From CAZEER01 sp964511215 (lineage in GTDB: Bacteria; Fidelibacterota; Marinisomatia; Marinisomatales; UBA1611), in NCBI GenBank assembly GCA_964511215.1, contig CAZEER010000007.1, positions 1 through 47,802 of the forward strand: a stretch of DNA of 47,802 nt. Reading direction: 5' to 3'. Positions 32,946 to 41,062 of the stretch are shown here, one piece after another (positions within the stretch are counted from its first letter, which is position 1; each line of letters starts with the position of its first letter). The notes below the pieces were generated by a model, which searched no databases, was not told the DNA's origin, and was given only the letters and a program-made list of their open reading frames with translations. Made by a program: the position numbers and the translations under genes.

Positions 32946-34790
32946 TTAATTTTCTTCTAAAAAATCAACACCAAAGGAAGGATAAATAATACCATATCTA
33001 AAATAATTTATTGTTCTTATTACAAAAAATAAAATAGCAACAGGTATTAAAAACCATGGCAAACGAACACATAAAAACATTGTCAAAGTAAAGAGTGGAA
33101 ATATACGAGCTCTCTGAAGATGTCGTACATGATTTGGCCAAAGAAGAGTAATTAATGGGAATGGAAATGAAACAGCTGCAGATGTACTTAATATTGGATC
33201 ATCATAGAGAATACTCAAGAAAATTGCTAAAGCCATCAAGATTAATGATGTCGAAAGGAACTCAATTTTATTTGTCCATTCAAAATGATTCCATACACCA
33301 TTTTCTTTATCAAGTTCTAATTGAAATTGAAAAATCATTACACCGGATAAAAATGCAAAACAATAGGGTATCAGTATAGGCAAGGTTGATAATATAATTC
33401 CAGAATCTAGCCACCCAATCAATAAAAATATCATTGCTATAAAAGCATGAAATAATATTTCCTTCAGATTTAATATTTTCATGCCTAGTTGCCAAAACAT
33501 TTTCGGCCTTAAAAATAAAAAATATATAAATGTTACTAAGACTAATTTGCTTAGACCAAGAATCCAGCCACCCCAATCCCAATAAATATATCTATCATTN
33601 NNNNNNNNNNNNNNNNNNNNNNNNNNNNNNNNNNNNNNNNNNNNNNNNNNNNNNNNNNNNNNNNNNNNNNNNNNNNNNNNNNNNNNNNNNNNNNNNNNNC
33701 TTCCTAGAGAAAGAGAACAAAATATTCCAACAATTGTAATAATTCCACCAAACTGAATTGTCGCTTTCTTTCTAGACCATCCTTTTTGATCAATAAAATA
33801 GGCAGTAACTACTTCTAAGATTGAAATAGCAGATGTTAATGCAGCCATAAATAGCAAACCAAAAAATAATGTGCCCCATATCGCCCCATATGCTAATTGC
33901 GGAAAAACTGAAGGTAAAATAAAAAAAATGAGCCCCGGACCACCTGCAGGATCAGCACCTAGTGCAAAAACAGTTGTAAAAATAGCTATACCAGCGAGCA
34001 TAGCTATCGCTGTATCTAAAGCAATAACCCACAGTGCTGATCGTAATAAATTTTGTTTTCGATTAAGATAGCTACCATAAGTAATCATTGTACCCATCCC
34101 TAAACTTAAAGTAAAAAATGAGTGCCCTAGTGCAAGCACAATGGCCGAAGCAGTGAGATCCTCAAACCTAGGTCGGAAAAGAAATTCTAAACCTTCGGTA
34201 CCACCAGGTAAGGTTAAACCTCGTATTGCTAATACAAATAATAATACAATAATAACTGGCATCATTATTTTTGACCAATTTTCTATACCTTCTTTCACAC
34301 CATTCACAATAACGTAGACACATGCACCCATAAATAAAATTTGAAAAAATATAGGTGACAATGAGGATTCAGTATATTGAACAAATAAATTTTTAGCCGC
34401 ATCAGGGTTATTATTTAAGGATTCAAAACCCCCAGTAATTGAAATAAGTATATATTTAAAAATCCAACCTCCAACCACTCCATAGAAAGATAGGATAACA
34501 AAGGCAGATGCAACTCCAAGGAACCCTACCCATTTCCAATTTGTATTCGGAGCAAGTTTCTCAAAAGCCCCAACTGGACTGAGTTGGGTATTTCTTCCTA
34601 TAGCAAATTCAGCAACCACAATGGTCATTCCAACAATTAAGATACACAATAGGTAAACAAGAGTAAATGCAGCACCTCCATTTTGCCCAGCCATATGAGG
34701 ATACTTCCAAATATTTCCAATTCCCACTGCAGACCCTGATGCAGCAAGAATAAATCCAATTTTTGAGCCCCACTGTTCTCTATTCTGCAT
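32946..34790 (-). CDS. Sodium:neurotransmitter symporter (SNF/LeuT family) transporter, interrupted by an assembly gap
   Basis: About 614 residues across a 100-N gap. The N-terminus REQWGSKIGFILAASGSAVGIGNIWKYPHMAGQNGG is the LeuT-family TM1 signature, with the unwound sodium-binding segment GSAVGIGNIW. Helices to TM8 are readable before the gap (…CSLSLG); after it come further helices and a longer than usual hydrophobic tail. It should import amino acids with sodium. The gap falls about residues 364-397; because the 100 N are a placeholder, the true length there is unknown, although both sides read in the same frame. The ATG overlaps the DUF5683-like gene by 11 bases. Confidence 0.88.
   Translation of the reverse strand: MQNREQWGSKIGFILAASGSAVGIGNIWKYPHMAGQNGGAAFTLVYLLCILIVGMTIVVAEFAIGRNTQLSPVGAFEKLAPNTNWKWVGFLGVASAFVILSFYGVVGGWIFKYILISITGGFESLNNNPDAAKNLFVQYTESSLSPIFFQILFMGACVYVIVNGVKEGIENWSKIMMPVIIVLLFVLAIRGLTLPGGTEGLEFLFRPRFEDLTASAIVLALGHSFFTLSLGMGTMITYGSYLNRKQNLLRSALWVIALDTAIAMLAGIAIFTTVFALGADPAGGPGLIFFILPSVFPQLAYGAIWGTLFFGLLFMAALTSAISILEVVTAYFIDQKGWSRKKATIQFGGIITIVGIFCSLSLGXXXXXXXXXXXXXXXXXXXXXXXXXXXXXXXXXXNDRYIYWDWGGWILGLSKLVLVTFIYFLFLRPKMFWQLGMKILNLKEILFHAFIAMIFLLIGWLDSGIILSTLPILIPYCFAFLSGVMIFQFQLELDKENGVWNHFEWTNKIEFLSTSLILMALAIFLSILYDDPILSTSAAVSFPFPLITLLWPNHVRHLQRARIFPLFTLTMFLCVRLPWFLIPVAILFFVIRTINYFRYGIIYPSFGVDFLEEN
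33600..33699. other. Assembly gap of exactly 100 N
   Basis: One hundred consecutive N within the SNF transporter gene. A round 100 is the usual placeholder for a scaffold join of unknown size, so no base or distance here can be trusted. Confidence 0.98.
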
Positions 34791-35226
34791 ATTGCACCTC
34801 TTTTTTATCTTCTTGTCTTATTGGTGAATTCATAAGTTGGTCGAATGAATGTAAATGAGCATCAACAATAGCATCAATTATTGCATAAGTGTAAATAATA
34901 CCAATCCACCAGGCATACTTATTTCTTTTTTCTAAATATCTATGTCGGTTCAGTGGCAAGATATTTGGGTCGTAATTATTGTATTTATCACGATTATCTT
35001 TCCAAGCATAATATGCAGTAACCTCTAATCCAATTACGATTGCTGACTTTATCCATTTCCCATTATAGACTTGTCCCATACCTGGTATTAAAGAAAAACA
35101 AAATGCTTTTCCTGGATCTTTATATGTTTCTTCTTTTGATTCTTGCCCATAAGAAAAACTCACTAGATATAAGCAAATGATAACTCTAAAACCCAAAATC
35201 AACTTATCTAGATGCAACACATTCAA
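34780..35226 (-). CDS. DUF5683-like exported/membrane protein
   Basis: A 148-residue protein with an N-terminal signal or helix (VIICLYLVSFSYGQ) and a central AFCFSLIPGMGQVYNGKW segment, the hallmark of the DUF5683 group common in FCB bacteria. Two further hydrophobic segments follow (AIVIGLEVTAYYAW, WWIGIIYTYAIIDAIVDAHL). Function unknown. There is no ATG: the frame opens with TTG at 35226 and other TTG/GTG codons (35220, 35217, 35202) are possible, the last lying just beyond the RidA stop. It overlaps RidA by up to 23 bases and the SNF gene by 11. Confidence 0.75.
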   Translation of the reverse strand: MNVLHLDKLILGFRVIICLYLVSFSYGQESKEETYKDPGKAFCFSLIPGMGQVYNGKWIKSAIVIGLEVTAYYAWKDNRDKYNNYDPNILPLNRHRYLEKRNKYAWWIGIIYTYAIIDAIVDAHLHSFDQLMNSPIRQEDKKEVQYAE

Positions 35227-35587
35227 TTTCTACTAATGCACCAAGAGGTAATTTAGAGACTTCTACAGTTGATCGTGCAGGAAATTCAATATCAACAAAA
35301 AATTCTTTAAAAGATTCATTAATAATAGAAAATTGGTCAAGATCAATAAGAAACACCGTTAATTTGATAATATTTTCCTTATCTAAACCTGTATCTTTTA
35401 AAATATAATGAATATTTCTTAACACTTGATCAGTTTGGGCCTTCATTCCACCTTCAACTAATTTCCCCTGAGAAGGATCTATACCAACTTGTCCACTTGT
35501 AAAAATCAAACTATTAATTTCAACTGCTTGGTTATAAGTCCCAACAGCCTCTGGCGCACTAGGTGTATCAATGATAATTTTTACCAT
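35204..35587 (-). CDS. ridA: RidA family enamine/imine deaminase
   Basis: A 127-residue RidA (YjgF/YER057c/UK114) protein. Motifs: GTYNQAVEINSLIFTSGQVG, the VLRNIHYILKDTGLD helix, and the signature FPARSTVEVSKLPLGALVEI, with the key arginine and the late glutamate. RidA hydrolyses reactive 2-aminoacrylate and related enamines made by PLP enzymes, protecting other PLP enzymes. It sits in a cluster with the PPC-domain protein and alaS. Confidence 0.94.
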   Translation of the reverse strand: MVKIIIDTPSAPEAVGTYNQAVEINSLIFTSGQVGIDPSQGKLVEGGMKAQTDQVLRNIHYILKDTGLDKENIIKLTVFLIDLDQFSIINESFKEFFVDIEFPARSTVEVSKLPLGALVEIECVASR

Positions 35588-35591
35588 AAAT

Positions 35592-36038
35592 TTAATATTT
35601 ACTATCTAAACATATACAGGGTAGTCCAACATCTTGATTGAGTTTACGATATGCATTGTCCTCAAATTTCATCAAGAAAAACTCACCAACAGCAGCAACA
35701 GTCGTCTCAAATAAATGTCCCCCGACTGTATTCATATCATGGTTAGATAAAACAACATGAGCATGAACAAATGGGTTTCCATCTTTTAAGGTGATATTCC
35801 CTTCGAGGCTAACTAGTTCCATAACTTCAATAAATTCTCGTCTAATGTATTCTTTTGCCATAGTATCATAAGCGCCAATCTCAGTCCCTTTTACAGCGCC
35901 GATTCCAGATAGCCTTGCGTTATCTATTCCCCTATCCTTGCAAAAACTAGTTAGAGTATCCATTATCCTTTCATTTTTCTCAATATAAATGAAAAAATTC
36001 TGATCAATTTGTTTATACTGCATTATTTTCTCCAGCAA
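35592..36038 (-). CDS. PPC-domain (DUF296) protein
   Basis: A 148-residue protein made almost wholly of a PPC/DUF296 domain, a trimeric fold that in plants is joined to AT-hooks and in bacteria stands alone. A conserved metal-type histidine cluster is visible in FVHAHVVLSNHD and TVGGHLFE, and the core LSGIGAVKGTEIG is typical. No AT-hook is present. The function of the bacterial form is not known. The gene overlaps the end of alaS by 26 bases from the first ATG (36038); a second ATG at 36023 (MQYKQIDQ) is an equally good start. Confidence 0.85.
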   Translation of the reverse strand: MLEKIMQYKQIDQNFFIYIEKNERIMDTLTSFCKDRGIDNARLSGIGAVKGTEIGAYDTMAKEYIRREFIEVMELVSLEGNITLKDGNPFVHAHVVLSNHDMNTVGGHLFETTVAAVGEFFLMKFEDNAYRKLNQDVGLPCICLDSKY

Positions 36039-38601
36039 TAATATTATTTATAATTATTTTCGTTTTTTCTATAGTTTCATCTATAGCACAATTACTTTTC
36101 CCACCTGCTGTTGCCAAATGGGGTTTGCCTCCTCCTCCACCGCCCATGATTGAACCTATATCTTTTGCTATTTTTCCTGCATGAATGCCTGACTCCATTA
36201 AATACTTTGTAACCACAATCACTGCAATTGGTTTATCTCCTCCATCTGCAAATAGCACAGCAATACCATTTGACAGTTTATTAAAGGCCCTATCTCCCAA
36301 TGCTTTTAGGTCTTCCATGTTAGCTAAATTAACTTTTTGAATAAGTACTTGATAATCATCAAATGTATCAATATTGCTGAAAATTTCATTTTCAATATTT
36401 AATGATGACTTATTCTTTAATTTTTTTTCAAGAATTTTCTTTTCTTTAATTAAACCCTCAATTCTTTCAATCATATCAGAAGGTGGAATATTTAAAAGAT
36501 CCTGTAGGCTACCAAGTATAGAAGAATTATCCTGTATTTCAGACACTGCTCTATATCCTGTCACAGCAACAATCCTCCTGATTCCTGTAGCCAATGATGA
36601 CTCTTCAATTATTTTAAATAACCCAATATCACCTGTGCGTTCAACATGCGTACCACCACACAGTTCATTAGAGTAGTCACCCACTTTCACTACTCTTACT
36701 TTATCACCATATTTTTCACCAAAGAGAGCTTCAGCACCTGAATTTTTCGCATCATCAAAATTTTTAATTGAGACTTCTAAAAGAGTATTTTTAATTATCT
36801 GATCATTTACTTGTCTTTCAATGGCTCTAATTTGATCTCTTGAAATCTTTTCAAAATGGGTAAGATCAAATCTTAAATAATCATGATGGACCATAGATCC
36901 TGCTTGATTGACATGCTCACCGATAATATTTTTTAATGCTTTATGCATAAGGTGTGTGGCAGTATGATTTTTCTTAATTGATAGTCGTCGATTTTCATCA
37001 ATTCTACAATTTACTTTACCGTCTGCATTATCTATTTTTCCTTTGCAAATATGTATGAATGAATCATTATCTTTTTTTACATCTATTACATTTAATGAAA
37101 TATTTCCATTAACAATTGTTCCTGTATCACCAACCTGGCCTCCAGACTCTGCATAAAAGGGAGTCTTATCCAGTACAATATATACTACATTCTCTTCTTC
37201 AGCATAGCGCATTATTTGAGATATAGATTCAGTAACTTCATATCCTAGAAATTTAGAATCTTCACCCTCTGACTTTCTGACCCATTCTAATCGCTCAGTT
37301 TTTACTTTGAATTTCCCTGATGCTTTAGCCCTCTTTTTTTGTTTTTCCATGGCTAGTTTATAACCTACTTTGTCCACTTTTAAGCTTCTTTCTCTTGCCA
37401 AGAGCTCTGTGAGGTCAAAGGGAAAGCCATATGTATCATATAGTTTAAAAGCATTTTCTCCACTAATGGTTGATCCTTCTATAGATGAAACAAAATTTTC
37501 AAATTGGTTTAAACCACGATCTAATGTTTTATTAAAAGATTCTTCTTCTGATTTGACAACTTTTTTAATGTGTGTGCTTTTCTCAATAATCTCAGGAAAT
37601 ATATCACCCATAATATTTTCCACGGTTGGAACAAGTTTATAGATAAATGGATCATTGAGCCCTAGCTTTCTACCAAACCGTGCTGCTCTTCTAAGTATTC
37701 GTCTCAAAACATATCCTCTACCATCATTTGATGGAAGTGCTCCATCTGCTATTGAAAAACAGAGCATCCTAATATGATCAGCAATTACACGATAAGGAAT
37801 AGGATATTCTTCATACGATTTTACCGCGAAATTTTGCAACTTATCTATAATTGGTCTAAATAAATCAGTATCGTAGTTACTTTTTTTATCTTGCAAAACC
37901 GCGGCAATCCTTTCAAGACCAGCTCCTGTATCAACATGTTTCGCTGGTAGGTTAATTAAGCTCCCATCATCCATACGATTATTTTGAATAAATACCAGAT
38001 TCCATAGTTCCCAATATTCATCAGATTTATTAACACCATTTGCACTTTGATTCTCAGGAGAATCTCCAACATAATAATGTATTTCTGAACAAGGCCCACA
38101 AGGACCAGTATCACCCATTTCCCAAAAATTATCCTCATCTCCACATCGGATCACACGATTAGGATCGATATCTGTTACATTAACCCATAAATCATAAGCT
38201 TCATTATCATCTTTGTAAACTGTTGCCCATAATCTATTTTTATCAATTTTCCATTCTTTTGTAAAAAGATCCCACGCCCATTCTATCGCTTCTTTTTTAT
38301 AATAGTCACCAAAGGACCAATTGCCAAGCATCTCAAAAAATGTATGATGAAAGGTATCTACGCCAACTTCTTCAAGGTCATTATGTTTGCCTGATACACG
38401 AATACATTTTTGGCTATTAACAGCCCGTGTACTCGTAGACTTAGACTGATTTAAAAATATAGGTTTAAACTGATTCATTCCTGCATTTGTAAACAAGATT
38501 GTAGGATCATCAGTAGGGACTACAGACGAACTTCTAATAAAACGATGTCCTTTATTTTTAAAATATTCTAAAAATGAATTGCGTATATCTTTTGAGTTCA
38601 T
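36013..38601 (-). CDS. alaS: Alanyl-tRNA synthetase
   Basis: An 862-residue class II synthetase with the full set of parts. The aminoacylation core has motif 1-type F-F-E-M-L-G-N-W-S-F-G-D-Y and GPCGPCSEIHYY. The editing domain has HTATHLMHKAL (HxxxH) and CGGTHVERTGDIGLFKI, with the cysteine and histidine that bind zinc. A C-terminal oligomerisation domain ends in IGGGG-type GSIMGGGGGGKPHLATAGG. It charges tRNA-Ala and clears mischarged Ser or Gly. Length is normal. It lies 1 base after the outer-membrane protein gene. Confidence 0.97.
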   Translation of the reverse strand: MNSKDIRNSFLEYFKNKGHRFIRSSSVVPTDDPTILFTNAGMNQFKPIFLNQSKSTSTRAVNSQKCIRVSGKHNDLEEVGVDTFHHTFFEMLGNWSFGDYYKKEAIEWAWDLFTKEWKIDKNRLWATVYKDDNEAYDLWVNVTDIDPNRVIRCGDEDNFWEMGDTGPCGPCSEIHYYVGDSPENQSANGVNKSDEYWELWNLVFIQNNRMDDGSLINLPAKHVDTGAGLERIAAVLQDKKSNYDTDLFRPIIDKLQNFAVKSYEEYPIPYRVIADHIRMLCFSIADGALPSNDGRGYVLRRILRRAARFGRKLGLNDPFIYKLVPTVENIMGDIFPEIIEKSTHIKKVVKSEEESFNKTLDRGLNQFENFVSSIEGSTISGENAFKLYDTYGFPFDLTELLARERSLKVDKVGYKLAMEKQKKRAKASGKFKVKTERLEWVRKSEGEDSKFLGYEVTESISQIMRYAEEENVVYIVLDKTPFYAESGGQVGDTGTIVNGNISLNVIDVKKDNDSFIHICKGKIDNADGKVNCRIDENRRLSIKKNHTATHLMHKALKNIIGEHVNQAGSMVHHDYLRFDLTHFEKISRDQIRAIERQVNDQIIKNTLLEVSIKNFDDAKNSGAEALFGEKYGDKVRVVKVGDYSNELCGGTHVERTGDIGLFKIIEESSLATGIRRIVAVTGYRAVSEIQDNSSILGSLQDLLNIPPSDMIERIEGLIKEKKILEKKLKNKSSLNIENEIFSNIDTFDDYQVLIQKVNLANMEDLKALGDRAFNKLSNGIAVLFADGGDKPIAVIVVTKYLMESGIHAGKIAKDIGSIMGGGGGGKPHLATAGGKSNCAIDETIEKTKIIINNIIAGENNAV

Positions 38602-38602
38602 A

Positions 38603-40186
38603 CTAAAATGAAAAACTAGTTTCTACGCTCGTCATATTAATCATTTCACCATCATCTACTACATCACCATCACCATTCATATCTTGGAATGTGCGTCGAA
38701 AGATATAGCTCAACACCATACCATTACCCAAACGGATACCAATGCTGTACCCCATAATTGTTGATTCTGAATATTCAAAATCAAATGGATTAGGAACATT
38801 GCGCTGTTGGTAAAACATTGTCGCCTTCTCAATCTTATTAATTGATTTTTTTAATTTTAGTATAGCTGTAAAACTCTGATTAGATGCTTCTTCAAATTTA
38901 TTTATATCTGAATTATATTGATCACCTTTTAGATTTTGGAAGGCCATATTCGCATCGAACATACTACCTAGGTTAAGATTCAATGATGAATAAAACCCAT
39001 TCTGTTTACCATAGGTGCCCATCTTACTTGCTTTTGTTACTATTTGCCCCTGTTTCCCACTGATACTCTGAAAGGTGGCCCTCTCAATTTCATAAGATCG
39101 GTTAAAATAACCAAATTCAAATCTCCCCTGCGGCATCATACGAAATTCAAAGTTAAAAGTTGCAGGACCAAATCCTGCTGATATCCCAAAGGGTATTAAT
39201 CCATAACCTGCTGGAATTGGTTTCTCATTAATTGGGTCATAGGTGTTACCTAATAAAGTAGCAAACTGAGCATAGGCATCAATTGATATTGGATCTTCAC
39301 GTAATAAAGGAATACCCAAATCTAATGCAAATGCATTAAATGTCTCAGAGTCTTCATTTATATTTAAAGGCTGGGGCTTTACAAGAATGGAATCATCCAA
39401 AACTAGGGTATCTCCAGACCAATTTCCCATACCTTGATAAAGCGTATCTGTTAGTCCATCTCCATCTATATCCCACTCGTCTTCCATATTATCTGCAAGG
39501 CCATCACCGTCCGTGTCGACCGACCAATTCTTATCATCAGGGAAGTCATCTACAAGGTCAGGGATTCCATCATTATCCGAGTCCCTTAGACCAAGATACT
39601 GATTGCGGTCTCCTACCCATGACGCACCAAGTGTAAAACCATAAGAAACAGGAGCAGAGAAACGAATGCCTGATAAACCAAGATTTTCCTTAAAATCATT
39701 AGTAAACCCATATGTATTTATACCAAAAATTTTTGTCTTAAACTCCATCCCAACTTTCCTAACCTGCGGATATAATAATGTGTTGCTATAGTTATTTAAT
39801 AAAATGCCATATCCCATAGTTGCATTATCTAATGCTCCAATCTTGAAATAATGTCTATCCCAACGATTCCCATAGCGCACATAATAAATTTTATCAATTA
39901 ATGTATTTTTTATCTTTTCTCCATTAGAAAAATCCCATTCATCATCATGAATATTTCCATCCTGATCAATGTAAAGAACAATATCAAATGCGACTGCTAA
40001 TTTTCCAAATGGCATCACCGGCCTTAATGCAATTTGATTCCAAATCTTGCCATCAATAGTCACAGCACCAAACGCACCTTGCACAGACTTATCTGATGCT
40101 TCACTTTCTGTATCTATATCGTCTACCTGAGATCTTAGACACTGTAGAAAAAGAAGAAAAACAATTACTATGGATTTAAATTTCAA
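38603..40186 (-). CDS. Outer-membrane barrel-type protein with thrombospondin-3-like calcium repeats
   Basis: A 527-residue exported protein: signal IVIVFLLFLQCLRSQ, then an acidic start. The sequence has the alternating pattern of a beta-barrel. In the middle (about 190-245) is an insert rich in Asp: DSDNDGIPD, DTDGDGLADN and DIDGDGLTDT. These are three DxDxDG-type calcium-binding repeats like those in OmpA-linked thrombospondin-3 segments. The last strand ends SVETSFSF, a usual barrel end with terminal Phe. No known transporter family is recognised. The start is TTG (40186); ATG options are out of frame. It is immediately followed by alaS. Confidence 0.75.
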   Translation of the reverse strand: MKFKSIVIVFLLFLQCLRSQVDDIDTESEASDKSVQGAFGAVTIDGKIWNQIALRPVMPFGKLAVAFDIVLYIDQDGNIHDDEWDFSNGEKIKNTLIDKIYYVRYGNRWDRHYFKIGALDNATMGYGILLNNYSNTLLYPQVRKVGMEFKTKIFGINTYGFTNDFKENLGLSGIRFSAPVSYGFTLGASWVGDRNQYLGLRDSDNDGIPDLVDDFPDDKNWSVDTDGDGLADNMEDEWDIDGDGLTDTLYQGMGNWSGDTLVLDDSILVKPQPLNINEDSETFNAFALDLGIPLLREDPISIDAYAQFATLLGNTYDPINEKPIPAGYGLIPFGISAGFGPATFNFEFRMMPQGRFEFGYFNRSYEIERATFQSISGKQGQIVTKASKMGTYGKQNGFYSSLNLNLGSMFDANMAFQNLKGDQYNSDINKFEEASNQSFTAILKLKKSINKIEKATMFYQQRNVPNPFDFEYSESTIMGYSIGIRLGNGMVLSYIFRRTFQDMNGDGDVVDDGEMINMTSVETSFSF

Positions 40187-40243
40187 TTTTTCACATTTTA
40201 AGTTGTATAAAATTACCTTTCGACTTTAAAATGGACAAAGAGT

Positions 40244-40302
40244 AAAATAGCATTAGATCAAATTCAATACTATTATGAAACAAAAATCCTAGATGCTATT
40301 TT
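40244..40302. repeat. Inverted repeat in a divergent promoter gap
   Basis: AAAATAGCAT (40244-40253) is the exact reverse complement of ATGCTATTTT (40293-40302), separated by 39 bases, in the 160-bp gap between two divergent genes. It might be a pair of operator half-sites or a structured leader. The rest of the gap is AT-rich with no other clear signal. Confidence 0.4.
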
Positions 40303-40346
40303 GATAATTATATGTTAGAGTCCAAAATAGATTTGCAATAGATATT

Positions 40347-40955
40347 ATGTTAAACATTTTCAAACGTATAATTGCATTATTTTGGATTTTATCAATCGGT
40401 TATGCAAATGAATTTTCTTTAGAGTCAATTGAGTTAATTACAAAAGCCAATGGAATCATTATTAAGTTAGATCTGGACTCTATTCCTGATGAAAATAACC
40501 TCACATGCTGGCAGGCAAACTCAGGATGGTTTTATATTACGTTATATAAAGTGATATGTGATTCATCAACCCTCAAAAAAAAACATCTACCTGATGGTAT
40601 TATAGACTTTCAGATTATTCATGGTGATGAGTCTTTACAATTGGGTATTAGACTAATAGAACCAATTGAAAACTATGAGATTAAATCAATTAAGAAAAAG
40701 AATACTATTATCGCATCACTTCATTATTCAACACAATATTTTGCTCAATTGGAATCTTCAACCAGAAAAAATAATATAACAGTTAGAAAAAAATCTCCTA
40801 AAGGAGTAAAAACATGGCTCATGATGACAGGCGTCGGTATCACTACTGCTGGTTTACTTGACAGTAGACTACCTAAAGATAATTATAAAACCAAAGCTGG
40901 CATTCTCATACTTTTATCTAGTTTTTTTATTGATCGATTATGGGAGATAATCTAA
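40347..40955 (+). CDS. Exported/membrane protein of unknown function
   Basis: A 202-residue protein with an N-terminal signal (IIALFWILSIGYAN), a beta-rich central domain (about 22-140), a basic segment (about 141-155) and two short hydrophobic stretches at the C-terminus (WLMMTGVGITTAGLL; AGILILLSSFFI). The central domain could be AMIN-like (paired beta strands, IKLDLD) but I cannot prove that. Its TAA overlaps the ATG of the next small gene (TAATG), so the two are translationally coupled. It is divergent from the outer-membrane protein at 38603-40186. Confidence 0.65.
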   Translation: MLNIFKRIIALFWILSIGYANEFSLESIELITKANGIIIKLDLDSIPDENNLTCWQANSGWFYITLYKVICDSSTLKKKHLPDGIIDFQIIHGDESLQLGIRLIEPIENYEIKSIKKKNTIIASLHYSTQYFAQLESSTRKNNITVRKKSPKGVKTWLMMTGVGITTAGLLDSRLPKDNYKTKAGILILLSSFFIDRLWEII

Positions 40956-41062
40956 TGGACTGGATGGTATATTTTTCAATTTTCTGGGCAATAGCATTTA
41001 TTGGCTTAGGTATATATCTACGTATTAAATATAAAGATAGGTTGGATGATCTGGATAAATAA
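40955..41062 (+). CDS. 35-residue single-helix membrane microprotein
   Basis: MDWMVYFSIFWAIAFIGLGI, then a short basic-acidic tail KYKDRLDDLDK. The first about 23 residues form one transmembrane helix with aromatic residues at the entry. The ATG overlaps the upstream stop as TAATG; the 3' end overlaps the metalloprotease start by 17 bases. This fits a real coupled gene rather than chance, although it is too short for most gene finders. Confidence 0.55.
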   Translation: MDWMVYFSIFWAIAFIGLGIYLRIKYKDRLDDLDK

